Origin: Citrobacter gillenii
GTDB lineage: Bacteria > Pseudomonadota > Gammaproteobacteria > Enterobacterales > Enterobacteriaceae
DNA length: 64,000 bases
Assembly (NCBI RefSeq): GCF_013337685.1
Contig: NZ_SUQN01000002.1
Coordinates: forward strand, 186,001-250,000
Direction of reading: 5' to 3'
A program made the translations under genes and the position numbers. Of this stretch, positions 11,481 to 24,832 are shown one piece after another. The notes beneath the pieces are model-generated. The model did no database searches and was not told the origin of the DNA. It worked only from the letters and a program-made list of their open reading frames with translations. Each line of letters begins with the position of its first letter. Positions within the stretch are counted from its first letter, which is position 1.

Positions 11481-12929
11481 ATGAAGTTTATCATTAAATT
11501 GTTCCCAGAAATCACCATCAAAAGCCAATCTGTGCGTTTGCGCTTTATAAAAATTCTGACAGGGAACATCCGTAACGTTTTAAAACACTATGATGAAGAC
11601 CTTGCTGTCGTCCGCCACTGGGACCATGTTGAGGTTCGCGCCAAAGATGAAACCCAGCGTCTGGATATTCGTGACGCGCTGACCCGCATTCCGGGTATCC
11701 ACCATATTCTCGAAGTGGAAGACGTGCCGTTTACCGATATGCACGATATCTTCGAGAAAGCGCTGGTGCAGTACCGCGATCAACTGGAAGGCAAAACCTT
11801 CTGCGTGCGCGTGAAGCGCCGTGGTAAGCATGAGTTTAGCTCCATTGAAGTGGAACGTTATGTTGGCGGTGGGCTGAATCAACATATTGAATCCGCGCGC
11901 GTGAAGCTGACCAAACCTGATGTGACCGTCAATCTTGAAATCGAAAACGACCGACTGCTGCTGGTGAAAGGTCGCTACGAAGGTATTGGCGGCTATCCGA
12001 TTGGCACCCAGGAAGACGTACTGTCGCTGATTTCCGGCGGTTTTGACTCTGGCGTTTCCAGCTATATGCTGATGCGTCGCGGCTGCCGCGTGCACTACTG
12101 CTTCTTTAACCTCGGTGGTGCGGCGCACGAAATCGGTGTTCGTCAGGTGGCGCATTACCTGTGGAACCGCTTCGGGAGTTCGCATCGCGTACGTTTTGTC
12201 GCCATCAACTTTGAACCGGTGGTGGGTGAGATCCTCGAGAAAGTTGACGATGGCCAGATGGGCGTGGTCCTCAAGCGCATGATGGTTCGCGCGGCGTCTA
12301 AAGTGGCCGAGCGCTACGGCGTCCAGGCGCTGGTGACCGGTGAAGCGCTTGGGCAGGTATCCAGCCAGACGCTGACTAACCTGCGTTTGATCGACAACGT
12401 CTCCGACACGCTGATCCTGCGTCCGCTGATCTCGCACGATAAAGAACACATCATTAATCTTGCGCGTGAAATTGGTACCGAAGACTTTGCTCGTACCATG
12501 CCGGAATACTGCGGTGTTATCTCAAAAAGCCCGACGGTAAAAGCCATTAAAGCGAAGATTGAAGCCGAAGAACAAAACTTCGATTTTGCCATCCTCGATA
12601 AAGTGGTGGAAGAAGCCAATAATATCGATATCCGCGATATCGCTCAGCAGACCGAGCAGGCCGTGGTGGAAGTTGAAACCGTGAGCGGTTTTGGCCCCAA
12701 CGACGTGATTCTGGACATCCGCTCTGTGGATGAACAGGATGATAAGCCGCTGAAAGTGGAAGGCGTGGACGTGGTTTCGCTGCCGTTCTACAAGCTGAGC
12801 ACCCACTTTGGCGATTTGGACCAGAATAAAACCTGGCTGCTGTGGTGTGAACGCGGTGTGATGAGCCGCCTGCAGGCGCTGTATCTGCGCGAGCAGGGTT
12901 TTGCAAACGTGAAGGTGTATCGCCCGTAG
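11481..12929 (+). CDS. thiI: tRNA 4-thiouridine / thiazole sulfurtransferase ThiI
   Basis: ThiI receives sulfur from IscS and passes it to uridine 8 of tRNA and to ThiS for thiamine thiazole synthesis. The 482-residue protein has a THUMP RNA-binding domain (about 60-165), an ATP PP-loop SGGFDSG (185-191), and a C-terminal rhodanese domain with the persulfide Cys456 in LLWCERG. A second conserved cysteine is in PEYCGVISK. The full-length enterobacterial form with rhodanese is therefore intact. Confidence 0.98.
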   Translation: MKFIIKLFPEITIKSQSVRLRFIKILTGNIRNVLKHYDEDLAVVRHWDHVEVRAKDETQRLDIRDALTRIPGIHHILEVEDVPFTDMHDIFEKALVQYRDQLEGKTFCVRVKRRGKHEFSSIEVERYVGGGLNQHIESARVKLTKPDVTVNLEIENDRLLLVKGRYEGIGGYPIGTQEDVLSLISGGFDSGVSSYMLMRRGCRVHYCFFNLGGAAHEIGVRQVAHYLWNRFGSSHRVRFVAINFEPVVGEILEKVDDGQMGVVLKRMMVRAASKVAERYGVQALVTGEALGQVSSQTLTNLRLIDNVSDTLILRPLISHDKEHIINLAREIGTEDFARTMPEYCGVISKSPTVKAIKAKIEAEEQNFDFAILDKVVEEANNIDIRDIAQQTEQAVVEVETVSGFGPNDVILDIRSVDEQDDKPLKVEGVDVVSLPFYKLSTHFGDLDQNKTWLLWCERGVMSRLQALYLREQGFANVKVYRP

Positions 12930-12937
12930 TGACTTCT

Positions 12938-13018
12938 GCCTGATGGCGCTGCGCTTATCAGGCCTACAAACTGTACGTCTTTGTAGGCCTGATAAGGTGT
13001 TTACACCGCCATCCGGCA
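12938..13018. repeat. BIME (paired REP units) after thiI
   Basis: Two REP units in opposite orientation (GCCTGATGGCG...CAGGCC, then TAGGCCTGATAAGG...CCATCCGGC) form a bacterial interspersed mosaic element that starts 8 bases after the thiI stop and ends 12 bases before the stop of the convergent gene. Confidence 0.85.
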
Positions 13019-13029
13019 ATATCACGATA

Positions 13030-14112
13030 TTATTCAAAACGCACGGGAAGCGTCTTCCCGTTCGACTCCCAGACGCCCTGATAGACACCGTCTTTCAATT
13101 CCAGCGTCATCTTCTCTTGCGCCTGTTCTGCGTCAGAGGTCTTCAGTTCATAATGTTGATTGTTGGCGGTGTCGCACTTGCCGGTTAATTCAATCGGTGC
13201 GCCAAATTTCTGGTAGAAGTAAGCCCCTTCAAAATAATCACCGTATTTGCAGTCCACCTTCAACACAATACGCAGGCTTTTTCCCAGCGTGCCGTACATC
13301 ACCTTGCCGTCGATGCCGGGCGCGGGCTCAACCGGTGTTGTACCCTTTGCGCCTGTCAGATACTGGCCGTATGGCGTGAACTGATTATGCAGATCTGCGG
13401 TCGGGATTTTTGTTGTGAAATCGCCCAGTTCATCACCCGCGCGGTTGGCGTGGTTGCTACAGCGTCCGTTCAGGAAAGCCAGATGATCTTTTTGCAGGGA
13501 GAATTTGTCGATGTAGTACAACCCCTCGGTGTAGGTGGCGCATGAGGCGTAGAAGTCGTCATAGCCCAAATCTTCACCGTCTTCCTCTTTTATTGGCTCC
13601 GACTTTTGTGATTTCTGTGCGGCAACAAAGGTATCAATTTGGCTGCGGATATCTTTTCTGATGCGGGTATTTAATTCGGCCATCGTGGCGCGAGAAAAGA
13701 GATCGTTAAGGGTAATTGCCGCGCCATTGGCTAAATCGAAGCTCATCGGCACGTTATACGACTCGCAATAGGCCCCGCAGCCTTCGGCAAACATATTCAG
13801 GGTCAGCACGTTGGCGTCGCGATACTCGACCGTGTAGTCAAGGTTGGCGGTGGCATTCATCTCTGATTTCGCAAACTGATTCACTGTCGCCTGCGGGTTA
13901 TTCCCTGGTAACCGATTGATGAAGCTTGCGAAAATATAATCGTTAATGCGTTTTGCAACCTGCGGGTTATCCGTTGAGGAAAACCATGGCACGCGATACT
14001 GCATTTCAGTGCTATTGGGATAACGGTACTCAAGGCTCTTAATTTCAAGCTGGGTTGCGGCGGTGGTGCTGGAAAGGAGCAGTAAAACCACTCCGCTCAG
14101 ATATCCTTTCAT
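13030..14112 (-). CDS. Secreted DUF4163/DUF3298-like protein
   Basis: I do not recognise a named family member, and no gene stands here in E. coli K-12. The 360-residue product begins with a signal peptide (MKGYLSGVVLLLLSSTTAA), so it is exported. Residues 20-120 fit a DUF4163-like domain (VPWFSSTDNPQVAKRINDYI) and residues 123-215 a DUF3298-like part (SFDLANGAAITLNDLFSRATMAELN), an arrangement seen in RsiV-type lysozyme-binding proteins. Several cysteines are paired in the sequence (CGAYC, SCATYTEG, GRCSNH, DCKYGDYF, GKCDT), suggesting disulfides in the periplasm. Function is open. Confidence 0.75.
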   Translation of the reverse strand: MKGYLSGVVLLLLSSTTAATQLEIKSLEYRYPNSTEMQYRVPWFSSTDNPQVAKRINDYIFASFINRLPGNNPQATVNQFAKSEMNATANLDYTVEYRDANVLTLNMFAEGCGAYCESYNVPMSFDLANGAAITLNDLFSRATMAELNTRIRKDIRSQIDTFVAAQKSQKSEPIKEEDGEDLGYDDFYASCATYTEGLYYIDKFSLQKDHLAFLNGRCSNHANRAGDELGDFTTKIPTADLHNQFTPYGQYLTGAKGTTPVEPAPGIDGKVMYGTLGKSLRIVLKVDCKYGDYFEGAYFYQKFGAPIELTGKCDTANNQHYELKTSDAEQAQEKMTLELKDGVYQGVWESNGKTLPVRFE

Positions 14113-14144
14113 AACGGTTCCTTTTAGAGGGAGTGGCCTAAGTG

Positions 14145-15609
<1,465 letters not shown>

Positions 15610-15783
15610 TCATCCTCCTCACCTGCAACAGCACCAGGTGCTAATCCATATCGTCTGCATCCCATTATTGTTCGCCGCTACCATTGGCACGTACAATTAG
15701 GGGATACAGCCTAGTATAGCGCTGTCTGTTGAGTAACTTTGCAGGTATTATGCTTCGCATCAAAAACGAAGGGAGAGGAAAAG

Positions 15784-16275
15784 ATGCCATCTTTCGATAT
15801 TGTCTCTGAAGTTGATCTTCAGGAAGCGCGTAACGCGGTCGATAACGCGAGCCGCGAAGTGGAGTCACGCTTCGATTTTCGTGGCGTTGAAGCCACTTTT
15901 GAGCTGAATGAAGCCAATAAGACCATTAAGGTGCTGAGCGAGTCTGATTTCCAGGTTAATCAGTTGCTGGATATTTTGCGCGCCAAGCTGCTGAAGCGCG
16001 GGATTGAAGGGACGTCACTGGACGTACCGGAAACCTTTACGCACAGCGGAAAAACTTGGTTTGTGGAAGCGAAGCTGAAGCAGGGCATTGAAAGCGCGGT
16101 ACAGAAGAAAATCGTCAAGCTGATTAAAGACAGCAAACTGAAGGTGCAGGCGCAGATTCAGGGCGAAGAAATTCGTGTGACCGGCAAAGCGCGTGACGAT
16201 CTGCAATCCGTCATGGCGTTGGTGCGTGGCGGCGATCTCGGCCAGCCGTTCCAGTTCAAGAACTTCCGCGACTAA
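15784..16275 (+). CDS. yajQ: YajQ family nucleotide-binding protein
   Basis: YajQ proteins have two ferredoxin-like folds and bind nucleotides; a Xanthomonas member is a cyclic-di-GMP effector. The 163-residue protein starts at ATG 15784 after GGGAGAGG. Motifs are [11 protein letters not shown] at the start and [16 protein letters not shown] at the end. Length equals E. coli YajQ. It is divergent from panE, and a BIME follows its stop. Confidence 0.95.
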   Translation: MPSFDIVSEVDLQEARNAVDNASREVESRFDFRGVEATFELNEANKTIKVLSESDFQVNQLLDILRAKLLKRGIEGTSLDVPETFTHSGKTWFVEAKLKQGIESAVQKKIVKLIKDSKLKVQAQIQGEEIRVTGKARDDLQSVMALVRGGDLGQPFQFKNFRD

Positions 16276-16283
16276 GCCGTTCT

Positions 16284-16364
16284 GCCTGATGGCGCTACGC
16301 TTATCAGGCCTACCGATCGCACACGCTATTTGTAGGCCGGATAAGGCGATAGTCGCCATCCGGC
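16284..16364. repeat. BIME between yajQ and yajR
   Basis: Two facing REP units (GCCTGATGGCGCTACGC...CAGGCC and GTAGGCCGGATAAGGCG...CGCCATCCGGC) fill most of the gap between convergent genes. The arrangement repeats that after thiI almost base for base in the first unit. Confidence 0.88.
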
Positions 16365-16369
16365 AATCC

Positions 16370-17734
16370 TCACGCCTGGCTTATCGCCTGCTCAATTTCA
16401 AATCGATTGGTCACTTTGCTGTCGATTTTCACATAGGCAGAATGCTCTTTTGCCACAATTAACACCTCACTCACGCCTTCTTTTGCCTGCAGTCGCTGTT
16501 TTAGTGTGTCATCTGCGGCGATCTCAGGGGGGATTTCCACGCGCAGGCTGCTGACATACGGCGGCTCTTTCATCGTGCTGGCCACCAGTAACCAGATTGC
16601 AGCCAGTAATGCGCCTGCCAAAAATACCGCCTGACCATCAAACATTTCGACCACCCAACCACCCAGCGAACCCCCGATGGCGACGCCGAGGAACTGGCTG
16701 GTGGAGTAAACGCCCATCGCCGTTCCTTTATACCCCGCCGGTGATTCTTTGCTGATGAGCGAGGGGAGAAGTGCTTCCATCAGGTTAAAGGCGAGGAAGA
16801 AGAGCTGAACACCTGCAATCAGCCCCCAGAAACGAATGTTAGCGCTCCACAGGACAATCTCAGCAGCCAGGATCAGCACCACACACGATAGAAATACCCG
16901 CTTCATCCGGCGTTTTACTTCGGCATAGATGATGAACGGCACCACGGAAACAAAGGACAGCAGCATCGTCACCAGATAAATCTTCCAGTGTTCGGCGGCG
17001 GGAAAGCCCGCTTTTGCCAGCTGGCCTGGCAGGGCGACGAAAGTGGACATCAGTAAAATATGCAGGCACATGATGCCAAAATTGAGCTTCAGCAGTTTAG
17101 GCTCCGCCAGGACTTTACTGAAGCTGCCTTTGACCATGCCCGATTCGCGGTTCAGCACGTGGGTGGTGCTATTGGGAACCACCCAAATGGTCAGTACGAT
17201 ACCGGTGGTTGCCAGTGCGGCAATCATCCAGAACAGCGCATGTAATCCCAGCGCGTGGGTAACGATCGGCCCAAGCACCATGGCAATGGCGAAGGTGATA
17301 CCAAAGCTGACGCCAATAAACGCCATCGCTTTTGTGCGGTTTTGTTCGCGGGTTAAGTCAGACAGCAGCGCCATCACCGCGGCGGCAATCGCCCCGGAAC
17401 CCTGCAGTGCACGTCCGAGTATAATTCCCCAGATAGAGTCCGAGAGCGCGGCAATCACGCTACCGAAAACGAATATCGCCAGCCCACCGACGATAAGCGG
17501 TTTACGACCGATGCGGTCGGAAAGCAAGCCGAAGGGGATCTGGAAGACCGCTTGTGCCAGACCATAAATGCCGATGGCAAGCCCGATCAGCGCTTCGCTG
17601 GCGCCCTGCAGCGCCATGCCATAGGTGGTCAGAACCGGCAGGACCATAAACATGCCAAGCATGCGCAACGAGAATACGGTCCCTAAACCCCAGGTGGCGC
17701 GCAACTCACCGGGCGTCATTTTATAATCGTTCAT
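16370..17734 (-). CDS. yajR: Major facilitator transporter YajR
   Basis: YajR is a 12-helix MFS transporter of the drug:proton antiporter kind with a C-terminal cytosolic YAM (ferredoxin-like) domain. The 454-residue protein carries motif A (GLLSDRIGRKPLIVGG) between helices 2 and 3 and the YAM domain from about residue 390 (VEIPPEIAADDTLKQRL). I chose ATG 17734; the frame extends 20 codons further into the promoter. The substrate is not established. Confidence 0.93.
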   Translation of the reverse strand: MNDYKMTPGELRATWGLGTVFSLRMLGMFMVLPVLTTYGMALQGASEALIGLAIGIYGLAQAVFQIPFGLLSDRIGRKPLIVGGLAIFVFGSVIAALSDSIWGIILGRALQGSGAIAAAVMALLSDLTREQNRTKAMAFIGVSFGITFAIAMVLGPIVTHALGLHALFWMIAALATTGIVLTIWVVPNSTTHVLNRESGMVKGSFSKVLAEPKLLKLNFGIMCLHILLMSTFVALPGQLAKAGFPAAEHWKIYLVTMLLSFVSVVPFIIYAEVKRRMKRVFLSCVVLILAAEIVLWSANIRFWGLIAGVQLFFLAFNLMEALLPSLISKESPAGYKGTAMGVYSTSQFLGVAIGGSLGGWVVEMFDGQAVFLAGALLAAIWLLVASTMKEPPYVSSLRVEIPPEIAADDTLKQRLQAKEGVSEVLIVAKEHSAYVKIDSKVTNRFEIEQAISQA

Positions 17735-17849
17735 TCCCACCTCTGTTTTAATTTCGCGCCTAGTGTAAAGCGGGGAGAGGATGGGGTAAACCACTACAAT
17801 ATGTGGAGCCGTGAAGAGGTGTAAAAACTGTTGTTACGATGGCAACTAA

Positions 17850-17878
17850 TTTACATGCAATAATTTCAAGTGTACATT
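17850..17878 (+). promoter_or_regulatory. Putative promoter of the hcp island
   Basis: TTTACA (17850-17855) and TACATT (17873-17878) are separated by 17 bases and lie 38 bases before the hcp ATG, in an AT-rich stretch. This is a sequence-only call. Confidence 0.45.
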
Positions 17879-17916
17879 TTTTGTGGTCTTTTTTTACGGA
17901 ATAAGGAACAGGGAAA

Positions 17917-18399
17917 ATGGCGATTCCGGGCAATATGTGGATGTATGACGATGGCGGCGCGCTGATCAAAGGCGGGTGCGACGTGAAGGGACGAGAAAAC
18001 AGTATTGAATTTAAGGGGTTTCATCATAATCTCTCTATCCCTACCGATAATGCAACGGGTAAGCCAACAGGCACACGCCAGCATTCGCCGATGATGATTG
18101 CCAAAGAGTTCGACTACTCTAGTCCGTATTTATACAAAGCGGTTGCAACAGGCCAAAATCTTAAGTCTGCTGAGATTCGTTGGTACAAGATTAATGATGC
18201 GGGTCAGGAGGTGGAGTATTTCAATATGCTGCTCGAAGGCGTGCGGATTGTCTCCGTTTCTCCCACAATGGCTGGTCCAGAGGACATGAACAATAACCAT
18301 CTTGAAACCATCGAATTACGCTACGAAAAAATCACCTGGAAGCATTGCGACGGGAACATTATCTATACCGATGCATGGAATGACCGGCAGACGGCATAA
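17917..18399 (+). CDS. hcp: Orphan Hcp-family T6SS tube protein
   Basis: Hcp hexamers stack into the inner tube of the type VI secretion apparatus and can carry small effectors in their lumen. The 160-residue protein has the enterobacterial Hcp pattern: MAIPGNMWMYDDGG at the start, HNLSIPTDNATGKPTGTRQHSP, SPYLYKAVATGQ, and the end LRYEKITWKHCDGNIIY. There is no long C-terminal extension, so it is a plain tube subunit and not an Hcp-toxin fusion. GGAACAGGG precedes the ATG. No other tss/tag gene is in the window, so it must use an apparatus encoded elsewhere. Two further small genes follow closely. Confidence 0.9.
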   Translation: MAIPGNMWMYDDGGALIKGGCDVKGRENSIEFKGFHHNLSIPTDNATGKPTGTRQHSPMMIAKEFDYSSPYLYKAVATGQNLKSAEIRWYKINDAGQEVEYFNMLLEGVRIVSVSPTMAGPEDMNNNHLETIELRYEKITWKHCDGNIIYTDAWNDRQTA

Positions 18400-18410
18400 T
18401 AGGTGATTGA

Positions 18411-18860
18411 ATGGACACTACGGAAGAAGCTAAGGGTACCTATTGGTATCACGGTCACAGCAATCTATCAGCTGGGGAATTGTTCGATCTCATCTTTCTG
18501 GAACAGTTTTGTGATGAGTTAGGAATTGGTATTGAATCGGGAGCCGCTATTCTGGCTGGTCAACCTTGGTTGAAGACAAGACAGAAACCTTCTGGGGCTA
18601 TTGAAGGAACAAGTGTTGTTTCCAAATATGGGAGAATGCTTCTGAGAGATGCGCGGGTTCCATTTGGTATTAAAGTCCCCACCCCAGTGGGTTTCAGGAT
18701 ACAAAGCACTAACAAACTTGCTGCTGTGATTGCTCGGTATATACCTTGGCTTGGGTGGATTGGTCTAGTAAATGCACTTGTGCAAGTATCAAGAAAGACG
18801 CAGCTAAAATACAATTTAATTGCTCGACCTAAAGATCGCATTCAGTGGACATCATTCTAA
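18411..18860 (+). CDS. Unknown protein downstream of hcp, candidate T6SS cargo
   Basis: I do not recognise this 149-residue protein with confidence. It starts 11 bases after the hcp stop behind AGGTGA. It has no signal peptide. A polar N-terminal third (HGHSNLSAGELFDLIFLEQF) is followed by a basic middle, and residues 103-126 form one hydrophobic stretch (LAAVIARYIPWLGWIGLV). The stop codon overlaps the next start (TAATG). Small size, place after an orphan hcp, and tight coupling to a third gene suggest an Hcp-delivered effector, possibly membrane-acting, but this is inference. The region reads AT-richer than neighbouring core genes. Confidence 0.7.
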   Translation: MDTTEEAKGTYWYHGHSNLSAGELFDLIFLEQFCDELGIGIESGAAILAGQPWLKTRQKPSGAIEGTSVVSKYGRMLLRDARVPFGIKVPTPVGFRIQSTNKLAAVIARYIPWLGWIGLVNALVQVSRKTQLKYNLIARPKDRIQWTSF

Positions 18861-19219
18861 TGAGTATTCAAGACGATGTGTTAAAGCTTTTCAGGGAAGA
18901 AATACCTGGGTTTTTGGATGAAAACTGGAAGGAGGTTCCTTTAGAACTCGACTCAGAATTGTTTGACGCCCCCGGTGATGATCTCCACAGTGCTCTGGAT
19001 AGATATGAGAAAGAGTTCAAAGTCGATTTATCATGTGTGAACTGGAAACCTTATTATCCATGGCACAATCTGCCACTATTCACGAGATGGTTCAAAGCTA
19101 AACGGGAAGAAGTGGAAGCAACACGTTTACCGTTAACTGTAAGGATGTTTGCTGAGTCGGCTGAAGCGGGGAAATGGCTGTTTGAAATCTGGACGAATAA
19201 TAAACTGGAAGATGCCTGA
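18860..19219 (+). CDS. DUF1493 acyl-carrier-like protein, candidate immunity partner
   Basis: The 119-residue protein starts at ATG 18860, overlapping the previous stop by one base (TAATG). It matches the DUF1493 pattern known mainly from Salmonella and Yersinia (WFKAKREEVEATRLPLTVRM, ESAEAGKWLFEIW). Residues 29-60 resemble an acyl carrier protein around its prosthetic site, but the usual DSL is DDL (Asp41), so phosphopantetheine cannot be attached there. The protein is acidic in this part and soluble. Position after the putative effector suggests immunity or chaperone duty; not proven. Its stop codon lies inside a REP unit. Confidence 0.75.
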   Translation: MSIQDDVLKLFREEIPGFLDENWKEVPLELDSELFDAPGDDLHSALDRYEKEFKVDLSCVNWKPYYPWHNLPLFTRWFKAKREEVEATRLPLTVRMFAESAEAGKWLFEIWTNNKLEDA

Positions 19220-19292
19220 TGGGGTTACGTTTATCCGGCCTACAAGCAATGTGCTTTTTGTAGGCCGGATAAGGCGTTAGCCGCCATCCGGC
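19214..19292. repeat. BIME between the hcp island and cyoE
   Basis: Two facing REP units (GCCTGATGGGGTTACGTTTATCCGGCC, then TAGGCCGGATAAGGCG...CCATCCGGC). The TGA at 19217-19219 of the first unit is the stop codon of the DUF1493 gene, so the element begins within the coding sequence. Confidence 0.88.
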
Positions 19293-19313
19293 ATAGAAGA
19301 TGTGACGATTAAC

Positions 19314-20204
19314 TTACCAGACGTAAGTCAGCAGGTTCTGCGAGTTTGGCACCATAAAATCGACGGACATCATGACGCTCAGTGCGGTGATGGCAATGAT
19401 GGAGAAACCGAACAGCTTGCGCGCCCAGACTCTGTCATCTTCCACTTTGTACCCACGCAGCGCCATGCCTAACCACCAGACGCTGACCGCAGCCGCCACA
19501 ACCAGATATTTGTAGCCGGCGTAACCGCCCAGAGACAGCATCAGCGTGGCGATAGCAAAGGCGATGATATACAGCGTGATATGGTTCTTCGCCACCGAAA
19601 TGCCTTTCACCACCGGCAGTACCGGAATGTTGGCAGCCTGATAATCCTTAAAGCGGAAAATCGCGATGGCGTAAGAGTGCGGCATCTGCCACAGGCTGAA
19701 AATCGCCAGCAGAATCAGCGCACCGCTGTCAAAGCTCCCCGTCACGGCGCAGTAGCCAATCACCGGCGGCGCAGCGCCGGAGAGTGAGCCAATCAGCGTA
19801 CCGTAGACCGAGTGGCGTTTCATGTACAGGCTGTACACGCCAACATAGACCACGAAGCCCATCACCCCCAGCCAGCAGGCCAGAGGGTTCGCGCCAAACC
19901 ACAGCAGCATAAAGCCAGCAATACCCAGCAAGGTGGCGTATACCAGCGAGACCGCAGGAGAAATCAGACCTTTAACCAGCACACGGTTTTTGGTCCTCTC
20001 CATCTTCCTGTCGATATCCCTGTCGATGTAGTTGTTAAATACACAACCCGACGCCACAACCAGTGACACCCCAACCAACGTGTAGATAAACAGGGGATAA
20101 TCAATGCTACCTTTAGAGGCTAGCAGGAATCCACCAATCACCGAGATCAGGTTGCCAAAGATGATGCCTGGTTTCGTTACTTGCAGGTATTGCTTAAACA
20201 TCAT
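19314..20204 (-). CDS. cyoE: Protoheme IX farnesyltransferase CyoE
   Basis: CyoE attaches a farnesyl group to heme B to make heme O for cytochrome bo3. The 296-residue polytopic membrane protein shows the UbiA-family motif [18 protein letters not shown] (aspartates for prenyl diphosphate) and a second loop ([14 protein letters not shown]). The start is ATGATG at 20204/20201; upstream in-frame codons overlap cyoD. It is the last gene of cyoABCDE, 11 bases past cyoD. Confidence 0.97.
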   Translation of the reverse strand: MMFKQYLQVTKPGIIFGNLISVIGGFLLASKGSIDYPLFIYTLVGVSLVVASGCVFNNYIDRDIDRKMERTKNRVLVKGLISPAVSLVYATLLGIAGFMLLWFGANPLACWLGVMGFVVYVGVYSLYMKRHSVYGTLIGSLSGAAPPVIGYCAVTGSFDSGALILLAIFSLWQMPHSYAIAIFRFKDYQAANIPVLPVVKGISVAKNHITLYIIAFAIATLMLSLGGYAGYKYLVVAAAVSVWWLGMALRGYKVEDDRVWARKLFGFSIIAITALSVMMSVDFMVPNSQNLLTYVW

Positions 20205-20215
20205 AATCGCCGCTC

Positions 20216-24107
<3,892 letters not shown>

Positions 24108-24156
24108 TTAACGACCTCAATTCCACGGGACCGGGTGGCGTTTAAAGTGTGAGGGC

Positions 24157-24185
24157 ATTTTACGGGAAGGTTACATTACTGTAAA
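24157..24185 (-). promoter_or_regulatory. Putative cyo operon promoter
   Basis: On the minus strand, TTTACA (24185-24180) and TAAAAT (24162-24157) are spaced by 17 bases, about 50 bases before the cyoA ATG. In E. coli the operon is repressed by ArcA and Fnr without oxygen; I could not place those sites with confidence here. Confidence 0.6.
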
Positions 24186-24560
24186 CATCATTGGATCTGT
24201 GTTACCGGGTTCTGCCGTGCATGTCACATATGTTGCAATATATACCGCGTTGACTTTAAGAACCTGTTGCAACATCACGTTATAACGAAAGCGGGCATGC
24301 GGGGGCAGTGCGAAGGGCAATTGGTATAACCAATGCTAAAATAAAACAATTAATTAACAATTGATTATCATTAAAAGGACAATTAGAGAACAAAAAATAG
24401 AATGGCGTTGGCTGAATCGAGTAAGGAAAATAGAATTTATAAAAGGCGTCAATAATTTCCAAAATCTATGGCGCACAAAACAACAAATAATATTTTTATT
24501 AAGTGTTGTTTATTTAGCCGTTATAATTACGCAGAGTTATTACAACGGCCAAATATGCTC
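24186..24560. other. AT-rich spacer upstream of the cyo promoter
   Basis: This 375-base stretch holds no supported gene. It is strikingly AT-rich from about 24330 to 24530, with AATTAATTAACAATTG at the start. A 77-codon frame from a TTG at 24361 runs through it into the ERIC element; it has no recognisable ribosome site or family and I do not call it. Distant cyo regulatory sites may lie here. Confidence 0.5.
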
Positions 24561-24820
24561 GTCATACTTCAAGCTACGGGTGTGTTGGCAATAACTCGGC
24601 CCATCCTGGGCCTCACCCTTATGGGCGCTGTGAACAGCGTTCAAATTCGTTCCCGACGAATTTGTCCTCGCTCACCCCAGTCACTTACTTATGTAAGCTC
24701 CTGGGGATTTGCTGCGTCGCCGCGTGATTCGGCCTTTCGGACTCTCCCCTACGGGGCCAGCGCAAGCGCTGTTCAAAACGCTCACGCCTTTTGTCCCGTA
24801 ACTCGAATTATTTAGAGCAT
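24561..24820. repeat. Enlarged ERIC element between ampG and cyoA
   Basis: The core is ERIC (enterobacterial repetitive intergenic consensus): CCCCAGTCACTTACTTATG and TAAGCTCCTGGGGATT, the two halves against which ERIC-PCR primers are made. The outer ends ATACTTCAAG and ACTCGAATTATTTAGAG are also typical. A standard ERIC is about 127 bp; this one is about 260 bp, because both arms hold extra sequence with small palindromes of its own (CGCTGTGAACAGCG, ATTCGTTCCCGACGAAT, AGCGCAAGCGCT). Confidence 0.85.
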
Positions 24821-24832
24821 AAATATGCAACA

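Noticed and set aside
11580-12449. A 289-codon frame opposite thiI
   Set aside because: Antisense shadow without recognisable domain or start signal.
17917-19219. A complete T6SS locus
   Set aside because: Only hcp is present; no TssB, TssC, ClpV, VgrG or other apparatus genes appear on either side.
24361-24594. A 77-codon frame in the cyoA-ampG gap
   Set aside because: It starts at TTG with no clear ribosome site, and its last third reads into the ERIC element. Kept only as a low-interest observation.
24468-24815. A 115-codon frame across the enlarged ERIC element
   Set aside because: Most of the product is translated repeat sequence; such frames are common in ERIC copies.
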